Assembly (NCBI RefSeq): GCF_026262505.1
Contig: NC_067205.1
Location: 19,837,645-19,901,644 of the forward strand
Direction: 5' to 3'
Source of the DNA: Trichomonas vaginalis G3
Lineage: Eukaryota > Parabasalia > Trichomonadida > Trichomonadidae
DNA length: 64,000 nucleotides
A program made the translations under genes and the position numbers. Below, piece by piece: positions 19,492 through 31,499 of this stretch. The notes under the pieces are model-generated. The model had not been told where the DNA came from. It saw only the letters and a list, made by a program, of their open reading frames with translations, and ran no database searches. Positions within the stretch are counted from its first letter, which is position 1, and each line of letters begins with the position of its first letter.

Positions 19492-20966
19492 CACCGCTCG
19501 CATTTTTGTTCGCTATACTTATTTAAATTAAGCTACCTTAAACATACTTGTACCAAATATTAAAACTCTCTCAAATGTTAAATACAAAATTAATTAAATT
19601 ATTAAGTTGAAAACTTTCACAATTTTCCACTTTAATATGCGTGCTTGACTAGGAACATCAATGGTAACATCTCGATATATTCATTTGTGGCAAATAAAAA
19701 GATTATGAAATTTATTATGAATATTACACAAAAAAAGGAGGTGATAGCAAGACAAAAATAGACATATTATCATGTTTGTCTAATTCATCTATGCATTGTA
19801 TATAATCGAAATTTATTTTGTAACTCACGTATTTTCAAGCTACCTTAAATATCTTCCTAGTATAAAATCGTTTACAATTCATTTCCACTCAAATCTAGTT
19901 AAATTTATTATAATATTATTATCAATATAATTCCTTACTCATAAATCACTCATTATCTCACACATATGATATAAGCTCAGCTAGTATTATCTAAATTTTT
20001 CATTATTACTCCTTGAATAAATCTACATGTGGAACCCTGAGTTGAGTGACTTCTAAATATTCATGATTAAAAATGTGAACCAAATTGCAAATTTTTAATA
20101 AAACCAAGCAATCCATGATGCATACTGTTATAAATTTATGAGAAAGACATGCAGCATTATGAGAAAAGACTACGTTTTTTCTCTCAAAAAATTGAATTGC
20201 TATTCAACTGCGATTTTGAGATGACTATATTATAATAAATTTAACTAGATTTGAGTGGAAATGAATTTTAAACGATTTTATATTAGGAAATGGTGTCTAT
20301 TTATGCCAAGGCATATAATAAATAATAATTTTGAGGATATATTAGCCATAAGACTTAAATAGCTTAGTGGAAAACTCAATAAAGATTAGGACAAGTATTA
20401 TTCTCCAATATCGATGATTTCAAACTTGGAATTGGGCGAAATTATTTGATAAAAATTCCATTGGAAGGATTTGAAAAGTTTTAACTATAATGAATGTATA
20501 ACTTATGTGATAAGAAATTGAAATGAATATGAGTTTAAAGGAATTAATTAAGAAAATTTATTAGAATATATACTGAATTAAAAGACATAACTTGCATAAA
20601 AATAAATGATTTAGCTAAAATATTTTAATAACCCTCGATCCCAAAAATTACAAAGCATTCCAAAGTTTCGAGATATTTAAATTTTAATAAAATTTTCGAA
20701 ATTTAATTTTTTTCTAAAGTGTCAAATAACGTATTTTCTTTCAGAAATATTTTTCAAAAATTTCATGTTCACGTTTATAAGCAATATATACTGAGTAATA
20801 TTTTTTGGCGATGTCAGATTTTTTTGAATGGTTTACGATTTTTAACATAGGTTTATTCCTAATATTACTAAATAAATATTTTATTTATTACAATTTTGGT
20901 CGCTCAAAAACCATAAAATTTTGAGAGTTGGAGTACTTCTAAAAAAACATGTAAAATAATATTGTT
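19492..20966. repeat. L segment (reference copy): non-coding insert/replacement
   Basis: About 1475 bases, present only in L units and replacing some 340-380 bases of the S arrangement. The left switch is at gatttcgttaa|caccgctcg. The right switch is at gttcg|tatgtcagg, after which S and L are again alike. No ORF of note on either strand. It contains a large inverted repeat (19854-20289), a repeated aagctaccttaaa block (near 19531 and 19837) and several A/T tracts. Equivalent positions: 23494-24968, 27497-28970, 31500-32973, 35499-36970, 39496-40960, 46322-47790, 58881-60352; partial at 5592-6618 and 62877-62992. Confidence 0.7.
19854..20289. mobile_element. MITE-like inverted repeat within L segment
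   Basis: 61-base arms at 19854-19914 (starting ttcctagtataaaatcg) and 20229-20289 (ending cgattttatattaggaa) are reverse complements with about two mismatches, around a 314-base non-coding loop. This foldback form is typical of miniature inverted-repeat transposable elements. No convincing target duplication is visible directly outside the arms. The repeat occurs once in every L segment, including U1. Confidence 0.55.
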
Positions 20967-21011
20967 CGTATGTCAGGATGTGAAAAGTGCATACTTGTGT
21001 AATTGAAATTT

Positions 21012-22013
21012 TTATCGTTTAATCAATAAAACAAGTGAAATATCAAATTTACCAAAAAGAAAATTTATGGATTTAAAAGAAGAACAAATTTTATTTTCTT
21101 TCTTTGGAACAAATAATAATACTATTTCAAGATTTCCTTCACATGGACGTAATCCAATGAATGTTAAATTATTCTTAAATGATTCTGTTCCTCTCTCTGT
21201 TGTATCAACTGTTCTATCAGTTGATAAATCATCAATACTACATTGATGTATATAAATTTGTCCATAATATGCTTCAAATAAAACTCCTTTGTTATTCTGT
21301 TGATTGTTTTGGAAAGATGAATTGAAAATATCAAGTCTACTAAAAGAAACATCAACTAATCCTTCATATCCTTCTTGAGAATTATTTATATAATTACATC
21401 GGTCAATTCTTCCTTGACAAGAAAACCCAGTAATAATACAGAAAGCTGCTTTTAAATTCTCAAAATTACAAAATGAAACATTTACTGTTGATTCAACATC
21501 ATCATAACTAAAACCTGTACATCGTACTGAAATACAGTTAGAAACGTTTGTTTTTGAAAGTGATGTAAAACCTTGAGATTGGTAAATCATTAAATCTACT
21601 GAACTATTTCCTCCATTACAAATTGATCCTTGGAGGAGTGTACTGTTAATTTCGCCATATAAATAAGTAAATTGGCCAACTGATGGAGTTTGACTTTCAA
21701 ATGAACAGAATTTATCAATAATAATGTTATTTTTACTATAACTTTGAATATATACTGTACCTGAACCTTTTGAAAAAACGTTTTCGCAAAGTAAAATCGA
21801 GTAATCTTTTGTATATTCGAATTTAACTGCTCTATCTTGAAGATTGGTAAACTTGCAGATGTATGCAAAGCATTTGTTAGATGCTGCTGTGACTTTTTCA
21901 ACTTCACCGGTAAAAACTTCGGAAGGAGGACTAATTCCTTCATAATAAAGGTTCCAAACACTATCTTGATCAGCATCGCTATGGGAATACTTCTCGAATG
22001 CAATTAATTGCAC
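21012..22013 (-). CDS. Right-handed beta-helix Cys-rich protein, variant II (reference copy, U3)
   Basis: 333 codons. From about residue 90 on, repeating N/S/C-rich rungs (SFCNFENLKA, RIDRCNYINNSQ, RLDIFNSSFQNN, QIYIHQCSIDD) are characteristic of parallel right-handed beta-helix folds, as in pectate-lyase-like and polymorphic surface proteins. Fourteen cysteines, about 4%, would suit an extracellular or surface protein. No signal peptide or membrane span is evident in this frame. The frame opens with GTG right after a TAA and has no ATG. An ATG frame just upstream (MSQKTHCLSAIN, preceded by a hydrophobic stretch) is out of phase here but joins in phase in U6. No enzymatic site recognised. Identical proteins occur in U4, U5 and U7. 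Confidence 0.6.
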   Translation of the reverse strand: MQLIAFEKYSHSDADQDSVWNLYYEGISPPSEVFTGEVEKVTAASNKCFAYICKFTNLQDRAVKFEYTKDYSILLCENVFSKGSGTVYIQSYSKNNIIIDKFCSFESQTPSVGQFTYLYGEINSTLLQGSICNGGNSSVDLMIYQSQGFTSLSKTNVSNCISVRCTGFSYDDVESTVNVSFCNFENLKAAFCIITGFSCQGRIDRCNYINNSQEGYEGLVDVSFSRLDIFNSSFQNNQQNNKGVLFEAYYGQIYIHQCSIDDLSTDRTVDTTERGTESFKNNLTFIGLRPCEGNLEIVLLFVPKKENKICSSFKSINFLFGKFDISLVLLIKR

Positions 22014-22171
22014 TTAAACAATGAGTTTTTTGACTCATTGCAAAAGTAATAAAAAGGATGGGGGTAAAACTTTCAGTGAAATTCAATGATACATTCATCA
22101 AATATTTAATATTTATGTTTTAATTTTGTTAATTCACAAGTTTAGTTGTTCAGAATTATTCATTTTTTATA

Positions 22172-22342
22172 ATGTCTGGGAAATCTATTGTACGTGTTAC
22201 TTCTCATCGAGCTGATAATAACAAATTATATTATTGTATTCAATGTAATGATAATACATTTCTCTGGGTAACTCCAAACTCCATAAATGATGAAACAAAT
22301 AAATTATTTGTAAGGTACTTTTATAACGACAGATCCTGTTGA
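22172..22342 (+). CDS. Chromodomain-like ORF, U4
   Basis: Identical in protein to the U3 copy. Confidence 0.4.
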   Translation: MSGKSIVRVTSHRADNNKLYYCIQCNDNTFLWVTPNSINDETNKLFVRYFYNDRSC

Positions 22343-22454
22343 TGATGATTTATTTTTAACTCGAGAAGATAAAGATAATCCAAGCATTGTATTCAAAGAA
22401 AAATATAACTAGATGAATAATATAACAATTTATAAATATAAACAAATAAAACAA

Positions 22455-23493
22455 TTAATCAATTCCTTTAAGGAACTTATTATTATAATTATAGGCTGAT
22501 TTGGCATTATCTCTTTTGATTCTGGGAGTAGATTTATAATTATCATCATCTGAACTAGAATTATCAAGGAATTTTCGTTTAAAAGGCGAGGTTTTTGAAT
22601 GGGTTTCTTTATTTGTTGTTGTTTTTGGAGTTGATTGTTGATAATTTTCTTTTTGTGAAATTTTTGTTGTTGATTTGCTAATTTTAGGTGTATTGTAATT
22701 ATACTTCTTTGGTGTATTGAATTTGTCTTGTTTGAGTCCGGATTCATCATCACTTGATGAAGAGAATATAAATCTTGATCCGTTTTTAAGAGTTAAAGGG
22801 GATATTTTATCTGGGTCACTATCGAATATATGGTTGAACTCAAATAGATATGTTTCATTAGACAAAACTGACTCTGAAAGTCGAGATCGATAATTCATTG
22901 TCGAAATGACCTGATATTTATCTGGATCTGTTTCGTATCTGTTCAGTTTAGGATATTTACTAACACGAAAGCCACGATGATCGTCATCACTAGCATAAAC
23001 TCCGTCTTTTGGAATTCCAAGAAACAAAACTTCTTCGTTGTTTTCTCTTCATATGAATATTCATATTCAATATCAATATCAATTCCTGTGTTTAATTCTT
23101 GTTGTTCTTCAATAAATGCAGCATTTGGTTTTCTTTTGACTCTTTTTGAGCCTTTCTTAGGTTTTTCGTAAGGTTGACGAGGTTTGTAATAGTCATATTC
23201 TGGATAAAACTCGAAATTATCTTCTTTTTCTTCTTCTTCAAGATATGAATATGAATTTTTTGTATTTGTGGAAATTATTGATGTATTTATTTCGGATTTT
23301 TCTTCTGTAATGTCGTCAAGCTGTAATTGGTCTTGTGATGGAATTATTTCAGAAATTTTATTATTAATAGATTTTTTAATTGGTGATTCATTAAATAATT
23401 GATCTTCGGCTTCTTCTGATATACTTTCTAATATGAAATTTGAATTAGAATTGTTTCTTACAAAATTATTTTGAAAATGTAGGATTTCGTTAA
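22455..23493 (-). pseudogene. Acidic protein gene, 5'-replaced, U4
   Basis: As in U3, plus a single-base loss in a TTC repeat near 23046 that breaks the frame between the Tyr/Glu-rich region and the conserved FLGIPKDGVY segment. Confidence 0.55.
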
Positions 23494-25013
23494 CACCGCT
23501 CGCATTTTTGTTCGCTATACTTATTTAAATTAAGCTACCTTAAACATACTTGTACCAAATATTAAAACTCTCTCAAATGTTAAATACAAAATTAATTAAA
23601 TTATTAAGTTGAAAACTTTCACAATTTTCCACTTTAATATGCGTGCTTGACTAGGAACATCAATGGTAACATCTCGATATATTCATTTGTGGCAAATAAA
23701 AAGATTATGAAATTTATTATGAATATTACACAAAAAAAGGAGGTGATAGCAAGACAAAAATAGACATATTATCATGTTTGTCTAATTCATCTATGCATTG
23801 TATATAATCGAAATTTATTTTGTAACTCACGTATTTTCAAGCTACCTTAAATATCTTCCTAGTATAAAATCGTTTACAATTCATTTCCACTCAAATCTAG
23901 TTAAATTTATTATAATATTATTATCAATATAATTCCTTACTCATAAATCACTCATTATCTCACACATATGATATAAGCTCAGCTAGTATTATCTAAATTT
24001 TTCATTATTACTCCTTGAATAAATCTACATGTGGAACCCTGAGTTGAGTGACTTCTAAATATTCATGATTAAAAATGTGAACCAAATTGCAAATTTTTAA
24101 TAAAACCAAGCAATCCATGATGCATACTGTTATAAATTTATGAGAAAGACATGCAGCATTATGAGAAAAGACTACGTTTTTTCTCTCAAAAAATTGAATT
24201 GCTATTCAACTGCGATTTTGAGATGACTATATTATAATAAATTTAACTAGATTTGAGTGGAAATGAATTTTAAACGATTTTATATTAGGAAATGGTGTCT
24301 ATTTATGCCAAGGCATATAATAAATAATAATTTTGAGGATATATTAGCCATAAGACTTAAATAGCTTAGTGGAAAACTCAATAAAGATTAGGACAAGTAT
24401 TATTCTCCAATATCGATGATTTCAAACTTGGAATTGGGCGAAATTATTTGATAAAAATTCCATTGGAAGGATTTGAAAAGTTTTAACTATAATGAATGTA
24501 TAACTTATGTGATAAGAAATTGAAATGAATATGAGTTTAAAGGAATTAATTAAGAAAATTTATTAGAATATATACTGAATTAAAAGACATAACTTGCATA
24601 AAAATAAATGATTTAGCTAAAATATTTTAATAACCCTCGATCCCAAAAATTACAAAGCATTCCAAAGTTTCGAGATATTTAAATTTTAATAAAATTTTCG
24701 AAATTTAATTTTTTTCTAAAGTGTCAAATAACGTATTTTCTTTCAGAAATATTTTTCAAAAATTTCATGTTCACGTTTATAAGCAATATATACTGAGTAA
24801 TATTTTTTGGCGATGTCAGATTTTTTTGAATGGTTTACGATTTTTAACATAGGTTTATTCCTAATATTACTAAATAAATATTTTATTTATTACAATTTTG
24901 GTCGCTCAAAAACCATAAAATTTTGAGAGTTGGAGTACTTCTAAAAAAACATGTAAAATAATATTGTTCGTATGTCAGGATGTGAAAAGTGCATACTTGT
25001 GTAATTGAAATTT

Positions 25014-26015
25014 TTATCGTTTAATCAATAAAACAAGTGAAATATCAAATTTACCAAAAAGAAAATTTATGGATTTAAAAGAAGAACAAATTTTATTTTC
25101 TTTCTTTGGAACAAATAATAATACTATTTCAAGATTTCCTTCACATGGACGTAATCCAATGAATGTTAAATTATTCTTAAATGATTCTGTTCCTCTCTCT
25201 GTTGTATCAACTGTTCTATCAGTTGATAAATCATCAATACTACATTGATGTATATAAATTTGTCCATAATATGCTTCAAATAAAACTCCTTTGTTATTCT
25301 GTTGATTGTTTTGGAAAGATGAATTGAAAATATCAAGTCTACTAAAAGAAACATCAACTAATCCTTCATATCCTTCTTGAGAATTATTTATATAATTACA
25401 TCGGTCAATTCTTCCTTGACAAGAAAACCCAGTAATAATACAGAAAGCTGCTTTTAAATTCTCAAAATTACAAAATGAAACATTTACTGTTGATTCAACA
25501 TCATCATAACTAAAACCTGTACATCGTACTGAAATACAGTTAGAAACGTTTGTTTTTGAAAGTGATGTAAAACCTTGAGATTGGTAAATCATTAAATCTA
25601 CTGAACTATTTCCTCCATTACAAATTGATCCTTGGAGGAGTGTACTGTTAATTTCGCCATATAAATAAGTAAATTGGCCAACTGATGGAGTTTGACTTTC
25701 AAATGAACAGAATTTATCAATAATAATGTTATTTTTACTATAACTTTGAATATATACTGTACCTGAACCTTTTGAAAAAACGTTTTCGCAAAGTAAAATC
25801 GAGTAATCTTTTGTATATTCGAATTTAACTGCTCTATCTTGAAGATTGGTAAACTTGCAGATGTATGCAAAGCATTTGTTAGATGCTGCTGTGACTTTTT
25901 CAACTTCACCGGTAAAAACTTCGGAAGGAGGACTAATTCCTTCATAATAAAGGTTCCAAACACTATCTTGATCAGCATCGCTATGGGAATACTTCTCGAA
26001 TGCAATTAATTGCAC
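25014..26015 (-). CDS. Beta-helix protein, variant II, U4
   Basis: 333 codons, same protein as U3. Confidence 0.6.
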   Translation of the reverse strand: MQLIAFEKYSHSDADQDSVWNLYYEGISPPSEVFTGEVEKVTAASNKCFAYICKFTNLQDRAVKFEYTKDYSILLCENVFSKGSGTVYIQSYSKNNIIIDKFCSFESQTPSVGQFTYLYGEINSTLLQGSICNGGNSSVDLMIYQSQGFTSLSKTNVSNCISVRCTGFSYDDVESTVNVSFCNFENLKAAFCIITGFSCQGRIDRCNYINNSQEGYEGLVDVSFSRLDIFNSSFQNNQQNNKGVLFEAYYGQIYIHQCSIDDLSTDRTVDTTERGTESFKNNLTFIGLRPCEGNLEIVLLFVPKKENKICSSFKSINFLFGKFDISLVLLIKR

Positions 26016-26173
26016 TTAAACAATGAGTTTTTTGACTCATTGCAAAAGTAATAAAAAGGATGGGGGTAAAACTTTCAGTGAAATTCAATGATACATTCAT
26101 CAAATATTTAATATTTATGTTTTAATTTTGTTAATTCACAAGTTTAGTTGTTCAGAATTATTCATTTTTTATA

Positions 26174-26344
26174 ATGTCTGGGAAATCTATTGTACGTGTT
26201 ACTTCTCATCGAGCTGATAATAACAAATTATATTATTGTATTCAATGTAATGATAATACATTTCTCTGGGTAACTCCAAACTCCATAAATGATGAAACAA
26301 ATAAATTATTTGTAAGGTACTTTTATAACGACAGATCCTGTTGA
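26174..26344 (+). CDS. Chromodomain-like ORF, U5
   Basis: Identical in protein to the U3 copy. Confidence 0.4.
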   Translation: MSGKSIVRVTSHRADNNKLYYCIQCNDNTFLWVTPNSINDETNKLFVRYFYNDRSC

Positions 26345-26456
26345 TGATGATTTATTTTTAACTCGAGAAGATAAAGATAATCCAAGCATTGTATTCAAAG
26401 AAAAATATAACTAGATGAATAATATAACAATTTATAAATATAAACAAATAAAACAA

Positions 26457-27496
26457 TTAATCAATTCCTTTAAGGAACTTATTATTATAATTATAGGCTG
26501 ATTTGGCATTATCTCTTTTGATTCTGGGAGTAGATTTATAATTATCATCATCTGAACTAGAATTATCAAGGAATTTTCGTTTAAAAGGCGAGGTTTTTGA
26601 ATGGGTTTCTTTATTTGTTGTTGTTTTTGGAGTTGATTGTTGATAATTTTCTTTTTGTGAAATTTTTGTTGTTGATTTGCTAATTTTAGGTGTATTGTAA
26701 TTATACTTCTTTGGTGTATTGAATTTGTCTTGTTTGAGTCCGGATTCATCATCACTTGATGAAGAGAATATAAATCTTGATCCGTTTTTAAGAGTTAAAG
26801 GGGATATTTTATCTGGGTCACTATCGAATATATGGTTGAACTCAAATAGATATGTTTCATTAGACAAAACTGACTCTGAAAGTCGAGATCGATAATTCAT
26901 TGTCGAAATGACCTGATATTTATCTGGATCTGTTTCGTATCTGTTCAGTTTAGGATATTTACTAACACGAAAGCCACGATGATCGTCATCACTAGCATAA
27001 ACTCCGTCTTTTGGAATTCCAAGAAACAAAACTTCTTCGTTGTTTTCTTCTTCATATGAATATTCATATTCAATATCAATATCAATTCCTGTGTTTAATT
27101 CTTGTTGTTCTTCAATAAATGCAGCATTTGGTTTTCTTTTGACTCTTTTTGAGCCTTTCTTAGGTTTTTCGTAAGGTTGACGAGGTTTGTAATAGTCATA
27201 TTCTGGATAAAACTCGAAATTATCTTCTTTTTCTTCTTCTTCAAGATATGAATATGAATTTTTTGTATTTGTGGAAATTATTGATGTATTTATTTCGGAT
27301 TTTTCTTCTGTAATGTCGTCAAGCTGTAATTGGTCTTGTGATGGAATTATTTCAGAAATTTTATTATTAATAGATTTTTTAATTGGTGATTCATTAAATA
27401 ATTGATCTTCGGCTTCTTCTGATATACTTTCTAATATGAAATTTGAATTAGAATTGTTTCTTACAAAATTATTTTGAAAATGTAGGATTTCGTTAA
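26457..27496 (-). pseudogene. Acidic protein gene, 5'-replaced, U5
   Basis: Frame open from the L junction to the stop, as in U3; no upstream ATG. Confidence 0.55.
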
Positions 27497-29016
27497 CACC
27501 GCTCGCATTTTTGTTCGCTATACTTATTTAAATTAAGCTACCTTAAACATACTTGTACCAAATATTAAAACTCTCTCAAATGTTAAATACAAAATTAATT
27601 AAATTATTAAGTTGAAAACTTTCACAATTTTCCACTTTAATATGCGTGCTTGACTAGGAACATCAATGGTAACATCTCGATATATTCATTTGTGGCAAAT
27701 AAAAAGATTATGAAATTTATTATGAATATTACACAAAAAAAGGAGGTGATAGCAAGACAAAAATAGACATATTATCATGTTTGTCTAATTCATCTATGCA
27801 TTGTATATAATCGAAATTTATTTTGTAACTCACGTATTTTCAAGCTACCTTAAATATCTTCCTAGTATAAAATCGTTTACAATTCATTTCCACTCAAATC
27901 TAGTTAAATTTATTATAATATTATTATCAATATAATTCCTTACTCATAAATCACTCATTATCTCACACATATGATATAAGCTCAGCTAGTATTATCTAAA
28001 TTTTTCATTATTACTCCTTGAATAAATCTACATGTGGAACCCTGAGTTGAGTGACTTCTAAATATTCATGATTAAAAATGTGAACCAAATTGCAAATTTT
28101 TAATAAAACCAAGCAATCCATGATGCATACTGTTATAAATTTATGAGAAAGACATGCAGCATTATGAGAAAAGACTACGTTTTTTCTCTCAAAAAATTGA
28201 ATTGCTATTCAACTGCGATTTTGAGATGACTATATTATAATAAATTTAACTAGATTTGAGTGGAAATGAATTTTAAACGATTTTATATTAGGAAATGGTG
28301 TCTATTTATGCCAAGGCATATAATAAATAATAATTTTGAGGATATATTAGCCATAAGACTTAAATAGCTTAGTGGAAAACTCAATAAAGATTAGGACAAG
28401 TATTATTCTCCAATATCGATGATTTCAAACTTGGAATTGGGCGAAATTATTTGATAAAAATTCCATTGGAAGGATTTGAAAAGTTTTAACTATAATGAAT
28501 GTATAACTTATGTGATAAGAAATTGAAATGAATATGAGTTTAAAGGAATTAATTAAGAAAATTTATTAGAATATATACTGAATTAAAAGACATAACTTGC
28601 ATAAAAATAAATGATTTAGCTAAAATATTTTAATAACCCTCGATCCCAAAAATTACAAAGCATTCCAAAGTTTCGAGATATTTAAATTTTAATAAAATTT
28701 TCGAAATTTAATTTTTTTCTAAAGTGTCAAATAACGTATTTTCTTTCAGAAATATTTTTCAAAAATTTCATGTTCACGTTTATAAGCAATATATACTGAG
28801 TAATATTTTTTGGCGATGTCAGATTTTTTTGAATGGTTTACGATTTTTAACATAGGTTTATTCCTAATATTACTAAATAAATATTTTATTTATTACAATT
28901 TTGGTCGCTCAAAAACCATAAAATTTTGAGAGTTGGAGTACTTCTAAAAAAACATGTAAAATAATATTGTTCGTATGTCAGGATGTGAAAAGTGCATACT
29001 TGTGTAATTGAAATTT

Positions 29017-30018
29017 TTATCGTTTAATCAATAAAACAAGTGAAATATCAAATTTACCAAAAAGAAAATTTATGGATTTAAAAGAAGAACAAATTTTATT
29101 TTCTTTCTTTGGAACAAATAATAATACTATTTCAAGATTTCCTTCACATGGACGTAATCCAATGAATGTTAAATTATTCTTAAATGATTCTGTTCCTCTC
29201 TCTGTTGTATCAACTGTTCTATCAGTTGATAAATCATCAATACTACATTGATGTATATAAATTTGTCCATAATATGCTTCAAATAAAACTCCTTTGTTAT
29301 TCTGTTGATTGTTTTGGAAAGATGAATTGAAAATATCAAGTCTACTAAAAGAAACATCAACTAATCCTTCATATCCTTCTTGAGAATTATTTATATAATT
29401 ACATCGGTCAATTCTTCCTTGACAAGAAAACCCAGTAATAATACAGAAAGCTGCTTTTAAATTCTCAAAATTACAAAATGAAACATTTACTGTTGATTCA
29501 ACATCATCATAACTAAAACCTGTACATCGTACTGAAATACAGTTAGAAACGTTTGTTTTTGAAAGTGATGTAAAACCTTGAGATTGGTAAATCATTAAAT
29601 CTACTGAACTATTTCCTCCATTACAAATTGATCCTTGGAGGAGTGTACTGTTAATTTCGCCATATAAATAAGTAAATTGGCCAACTGATGGAGTTTGACT
29701 TTCAAATGAACAGAATTTATCAATAATAATGTTATTTTTACTATAACTTTGAATATATACTGTACCTGAACCTTTTGAAAAAACGTTTTCGCAAAGTAAA
29801 ATCGAGTAATCTTTTGTATATTCGAATTTAACTGCTCTATCTTGAAGATTGGTAAACTTGCAGATGTATGCAAAGCATTTGTTAGATGCTGCTGTGACTT
29901 TTTCAACTTCACCGGTAAAAACTTCGGAAGGAGGACTAATTCCTTCATAATAAAGGTTCCAAACACTATCTTGATCAGCATCGCTATGGGAATACTTCTC
30001 GAATGCAATTAATTGCAC
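29017..30018 (-). CDS. Beta-helix protein, variant II, U5
   Basis: 333 codons, same protein as U3. Confidence 0.6.
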   Translation of the reverse strand: MQLIAFEKYSHSDADQDSVWNLYYEGISPPSEVFTGEVEKVTAASNKCFAYICKFTNLQDRAVKFEYTKDYSILLCENVFSKGSGTVYIQSYSKNNIIIDKFCSFESQTPSVGQFTYLYGEINSTLLQGSICNGGNSSVDLMIYQSQGFTSLSKTNVSNCISVRCTGFSYDDVESTVNVSFCNFENLKAAFCIITGFSCQGRIDRCNYINNSQEGYEGLVDVSFSRLDIFNSSFQNNQQNNKGVLFEAYYGQIYIHQCSIDDLSTDRTVDTTERGTESFKNNLTFIGLRPCEGNLEIVLLFVPKKENKICSSFKSINFLFGKFDISLVLLIKR

Positions 30019-30176
30019 TTAAACAATGAGTTTTTTGACTCATTGCAAAAGTAATAAAAAGGATGGGGGTAAAACTTTCAGTGAAATTCAATGATACATT
30101 CATCAAATATTTAATATTTATGTTTTAATTTTGTTAATTCACAAGTTTAGTTGTTCAGAATTATTCATTTTTTATA

Positions 30177-30347
30177 ATGTCTGGGAAATCTATTGTACGT
30201 GTTACTTCTCATCGAGCTGATAATAACAAATTATATTATTGTATTCAATGTAATGATAATACATTTCTCTGGGTAACTCCAAACTCCATAAATGATGAAA
30301 CAAATAAATTATTTGTAAGGTACTTTTATAACGACAGATCCTGTTGA
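30177..30347 (+). CDS. Chromodomain-like ORF, U6
   Basis: Identical in protein to the U3 copy. Confidence 0.4.
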   Translation: MSGKSIVRVTSHRADNNKLYYCIQCNDNTFLWVTPNSINDETNKLFVRYFYNDRSC

Positions 30348-30459
30348 TGATGATTTATTTTTAACTCGAGAAGATAAAGATAATCCAAGCATTGTATTCA
30401 AAGAAAAATATAACTAGATGAATAATATAACAATTTATAAATATAAACAAATAAAACAA

Positions 30460-31499
30460 TTAATCAATTCCTTTAAGGAACTTATTATTATAATTATAGG
30501 CTGATTTGGCATTATCTCTTTTGATTCTGGGAGTAGATTTATAATTATCATCATCTGAACTAGAATTATCAAGGAATTTTCGTTTAAAAGGCGAGGTTTT
30601 TGAATGGGTTTCTTTATTTGTTGTTGTTTTTGGAGTTGATTGTTGATAATTTTCTTTTTGTGAAATTTTTGTTGTTGATTTGCTAATTTTAGGTGTATTG
30701 TAATTATACTTCTTTGGTGTATTGAATTTGTCTTGTTTGAGTCCGGATTCATCATCACTTGATGAAGAGAATATAAATCTTGATCCGTTTTTAAGAGTTA
30801 AAGGGGATATTTTATCTGGGTCACTATCGAATATATGGTTGAACTCAAATAGATATGTTTCATTAGACAAAACTGACTCTGAAAGTCGAGATCGATAATT
30901 CATTGTCGAAATGACCTGATATTTATCTGGATCTGTTTCGTATCTGTTCAGTTTAGGATATTTACTAACACGAAAGCCACGATGATCGTCATCACTAGCA
31001 TAAACTCCGTCTTTTGGAATTCCAAGAAACAAAACTTCTTCGTTGTTTTCTTCTTCATATGAATATTCATATTCAATATCAATATCAATTCCTGTGTTTA
31101 ATTCTTGTTGTTCTTCAATAAATGCAGCATTTGGTTTTCTTTTGACTCTTTTTGAGCCTTTCTTAGGTTTTTCGTAAGGTTGACGAGGTTTGTAATAGTC
31201 ATATTCTGGATAAAACTCGAAATTATCTTCTTTTTCTTCTTCTTCAAGATATGAATATGAATTTTTTGTATTTGTGGAAATTATTGATGTATTTATTTCG
31301 GATTTTTCTTCTGTAATGTCGTCAAGCTGTAATTGGTCTTGTGATGGAATTATTTCAGAAATTTTATTATTAATAGATTTTTTAATTGGTGATTCATTAA
31401 ATAATTGATCTTCGGCTTCTTCTGATATACTTTCTAATATGAAATTTGAATTAGAATTGTTTCTTACAAAATTATTTTGAAAATGTAGGATTTCGTTAA
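30460..31499 (-). pseudogene. Acidic protein gene, 5'-replaced, U6
   Basis: Frame open from the L junction to the stop, as in U3; no upstream ATG. Confidence 0.55.

Larger units (their letters stand above)
18169..22171. repeat. Array unit U3 (L type, reference copy)
   Basis: A complete 4003-bp L unit: chromodomain-like ORF 18169-18339, 5'-replaced acidic gene 18452-19491, L segment 19492-20966, beta-helix gene 21012-22013, leader to the next unit. U4 to U7 repeat it nearly base for base (spacing 4002, 4003, 3999, 4000). Confidence 0.9.
22172..26173. repeat. Array unit U4 (L type)
   Basis: 4002 bases, nearly identical to U3. L segment at 23494-24968. A one-codon-scale difference in the TTC run near 23046 shifts the acidic frame. 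Confidence 0.9.
26174..30176. repeat. Array unit U5 (L type)
   Basis: 4003 bases, nearly identical to U3. L segment at 27497-28970. Confidence 0.9.

Noticed and set aside
19735-19750. aaaggaggtgat resembling a Shine-Dalgarno site or the 3' end of 16S rRNA
   Set aside because: No ORF follows, and all other evidence points to a eukaryote. Chance match in a purine-rich run.
19492-20966. L segment as an intron of the acidic gene
   Set aside because: No trichomonad-type splice signals are evident at the two switch points, and the sequence replaced in L units is not found downstream of the segment.
21596-22003. A 135-codon - strand frame over the N-terminal half of the beta-helix gene
   Set aside because: A shadow frame. 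The beta-helix frame has the rung motifs and spans the whole gene.
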